Source of the DNA: Rosenbergiella gaditana
Lineage (GTDB): Bacteria > Pseudomonadota > Gammaproteobacteria > Enterobacterales > Enterobacteriaceae
Direction: 5' to 3'
NCBI RefSeq assembly: GCF_018494065.1
Contig: NZ_JABBFR010000015.1
Span: forward strand, 1-64,000
Length of the DNA: 64,000 nucleotides
Shown piece after piece: positions 62,002-64,000 of this stretch. How positions within the stretch are numbered: position 1 is the first letter of the stretch; the number at the start of each line of letters is the position of its first letter. The notes beneath the pieces were generated by a model that was not told the origin of the DNA, searched no databases, and was given only the letters and a program-made list of their open reading frames with translations. The position numbers and the translations under genes were made by a program.

Positions 62002-62076
62002 GACTCTTACTGTTAATCGGTGCATACTGGCCTGATCGATAATTTTTATCTCAGTGGCCTTATTAAGGAGATGAGT

Positions 62077-63297
62077 ATGAAACGTGCCTTTGTAATGGTT
62101 CTCGATTCATTCGGAATTGGTGCCAGCCAAGATGCGGAAAAATTTGGTGATAAAGGGTCAGATACCTTTGGCCATATTGCTGAAGCCTGTGCACAAGGCT
62201 TAGCCGATCAGGGCCGAAAAGGGCCACTGACGCTACCAAATTTGACCTCACTAGGATTGGTGAAAGCGGCTGAGCTTTCGACCGGAAAAATAGCGGCGGG
62301 TATGCATGGAGATGCTGAGGTAATAGGGGCTTACGCTAGTGCGCAAGAACTCTCCTCGGGCAAAGATACCCCATCGGGACACTGGGAAATTGCCGGTGTG
62401 CCGGTGTTGTTCGATTGGGGATACTTCCCTGAAAAAGAGAACTCATTTCCAGAGAGCCTATTGAAGCAGTTAGTGGAAGAGGCTCAATTACCCGGCTATC
62501 TAGGGAATTGCCATTCATCAGGTACCGTTATTTTAGATGCCCTCGGTGAAGAGCATATGCGCTCGGGTAAACCGATTTTCTATACTTCAGCGGATTCTGT
62601 CTTCCAGATTGCCTGCCATGAAGAGACCTTCGGTCTGGAACGTCTCTATCAATTGTGTGAAATCGCCCGTAAGGCATTAACCGACGGCGGCTACAACATT
62701 GGACGAGTCATTGCGCGTCCATTTATTGGTGAGAAAGCGGGGCATTTCGAGCGTACGGGTAATCGTCACGACCTAGCGGTTGAGCCGCCTTCACCAACCG
62801 TTCTAGCCAAGCTTAAACAGGCTGGTGGAGAGGTGATTTCAGTAGGCAAAATCGCGGACATTTATGCTGAGCAAGGTATCACTAAGAAAGTGAAAGCAAC
62901 CGGGCTGGATGCTTTGTTTGATGCAACCATCAAAGAGATGCAACTCGCAACAGATAACAGCATAGTGTTTACTAACTTTGTCGATTTTGATTCAAGTTGG
63001 GGTCATCGGCGGGATGTTCCGGGTTATGCTGGGGGCTTGGAGTTATTCGACCGTCGCCTGCCTGAGCTGATGGCGGAAGTGAAAGAGGGGGATATCTTAA
63101 TCCTCACGGCTGATCATGGTTGCGATCCTACCTGGTCTGGTACTGATCATACGCGTGAACATATTCCGGTCTTGATCTATGGCCCGGGTATAGAGCCAGG
63201 TTCGTTGGGGCAGCGTGATACCTTTGCAGATATAGGTCAAACCTTAGCAAAATTTTTTGAGCTAGAGCCGATGCAATACGGTAAAGCACTATTTTAA
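62077..63297 (+). CDS. deoB: Phosphopentomutase
   Basis: DeoB interconverts ribose or deoxyribose 1- and 5-phosphates. The 406-residue protein (E. coli 407) has the alkaline-phosphatase-type metal sites [21 protein letters not shown] and [23 protein letters not shown]. The start MKRAFVM at 62077 has AAGGAG 6 bases upstream; an ATG two codons earlier sits directly on that site. Confidence 0.96.
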   Translation: MKRAFVMVLDSFGIGASQDAEKFGDKGSDTFGHIAEACAQGLADQGRKGPLTLPNLTSLGLVKAAELSTGKIAAGMHGDAEVIGAYASAQELSSGKDTPSGHWEIAGVPVLFDWGYFPEKENSFPESLLKQLVEEAQLPGYLGNCHSSGTVILDALGEEHMRSGKPIFYTSADSVFQIACHEETFGLERLYQLCEIARKALTDGGYNIGRVIARPFIGEKAGHFERTGNRHDLAVEPPSPTVLAKLKQAGGEVISVGKIADIYAEQGITKKVKATGLDALFDATIKEMQLATDNSIVFTNFVDFDSSWGHRRDVPGYAGGLELFDRRLPELMAEVKEGDILILTADHGCDPTWSGTDHTREHIPVLIYGPGIEPGSLGQRDTFADIGQTLAKFFELEPMQYGKALF

Positions 63298-63352
63298 TGA
63301 TAGTAAGGTGGCTCATTAGCGGCCACCGATAAAGTGAAAGGAAGATGTAAAG

Positions 63353-64000
63353 ATGGCTACTCCACATATTAATGCAGAAATGGGTGATTTCGCTGACGTC
63401 GTTTTGATGCCTGGTGACCCATTACGCGCGAAGTTTATCGCAGAAAACTTCCTAGATAACGCTGTAGAAGTGAATAACGTTCGCGGTATGCTGGGTTATA
63501 CCGGCACCTATAAAGGCCGTAAAATCTCGGTTATGGGGCATGGAATGGGTATTCCTTCTTGTTCTATCTATGCGAAAGAGCTAATTACCGAGTTTGGCGT
63601 TAAGAAAATTATCCGTGTAGGGTCATGTGGCGCTGTATTGCCACATGTAAAATTACGCGATGTAGTGATTGGCCTTGGAGCAAGTACGGACTCAAAAGTA
63701 AACCGTATGCGCTTTAAAGACCACGATTTCGCAGCCATTGCAGATTTTGATATGGTGAATAATGCAGTCACTGCAGCGAAAACCTTGGGCATAGAAGCGA
63801 AAGTCGGTAATATCTTCTCTGCGGATCTTTTTTACTCTCCACAGCCTGAAATGTTTGATGTGATGGAAAAATATGGCATTTTAGGGGTGGAAATGGAAGC
63901 AGCCGGTATCTATGGTGTTGCGGCGGAGTTTGGAGCTAAAGCGCTGGCAATTTGCACGGTATCTGACCATATCCGTACCCATGAGCAAACCACTGCTGAA
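63353..64000 (+). CDS. deoD: Purine nucleoside phosphorylase (cut by window end)
   Basis: DeoD splits purine nucleosides with phosphate into base and (deoxy)ribose 1-phosphate. The first 216 codons are present (E. coli 239). It has the conserved start [47 protein letters not shown] and [20 protein letters not shown], with SDHI near the edge. AAGGAAG precedes the ATG. A 6-bp hairpin (63307-63327) lies between deoB and deoD and may tune the downstream gene. Confidence 0.96.
   Translation, partial: MATPHINAEMGDFADVVLMPGDPLRAKFIAENFLDNAVEVNNVRGMLGYTGTYKGRKISVMGHGMGIPSCSIYAKELITEFGVKKIIRVGSCGAVLPHVKLRDVVIGLGASTDSKVNRMRFKDHDFAAIADFDMVNNAVTAAKTLGIEAKVGNIFSADLFYSPQPEMFDVMEKYGILGVEMEAAGIYGVAAEFGAKALAICTVSDHIRTHEQTTAE

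Overview
This window is chromosomal DNA from a gammaproteobacterium of the order Enterobacterales. The moderate GC content, the sugar-acid oxidation genes and the gene order suggest the Erwiniaceae (a Tatumella- or Rosenbergiella-like genus); the genus is inference, the order is firm. Most proteins match Escherichia coli orthologues almost residue for residue in length: DnaG 581 aa, TsaD 337, YdeP 759, PlsC 245, PrfC 529, DeoC 259, YgiM 206 and S21 71.

Layout. (1) 1-19900 is an accessory segment. It holds an FAD-dependent three-subunit dehydrogenase operon whose cytochrome c and small subunits are broken (465-4256), a YdeP-type molybdoenzyme, a DoxX protein, a tyrosine phosphatase, zinT with a Zur-like operator, proP, poxB, a tryptophan-type permease, a three-gene OmpA/DUF2382 stress-like cluster (14267-16161), a purine permease, yecA and an acetyltransferase. 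(2) 19926-35565 is the classical macromolecular-synthesis block: rpoD-dnaG-rpsU, divergent tsaD, plsY, folB, uppP, cca-ygiM, ygiF-glnE-hldE and ubiK. (3) 35743-53106 continues the E. coli 66-68 min order: FMN riboswitch-ribB, ygiD, tolC, the nudF-yqiB-cpdA-yqiA-parE operon, mdaB, parC, plsC-ftsP, dkgA, metC and exbBD. (4) 53266-57383 is a small insert of a citrate-type transporter, an MHYT-GGDEF-EAL protein and ferritin. (5) 57706-64000 matches the E. coli 99 min region: prfC, osmY, ytjA, yjjV, deoC-deoB-deoD. Several E. coli neighbours are absent: zupT, ygiB/ygiC, yqhD, yjjU/W/I and deoA.

Main observations. The periplasmic sugar dehydrogenase operon carries three separate lesions: an in-frame TAA in the small subunit, and in the cytochrome c gene a +1 frameshift at a run of eight G and a second, compensating shift before the membrane anchor. 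The flavoprotein gene stays open. osmY has no ordinary ribosome binding site; it is preceded by a short upstream reading frame with a good Shine-Dalgarno sequence, interleaved with a perfect 10-bp hairpin. A near-consensus Fur box lies in a 471-bp gap with no gene. No CRISPR array, rRNA, tRNA, intact insertion sequence or prophage was seen.
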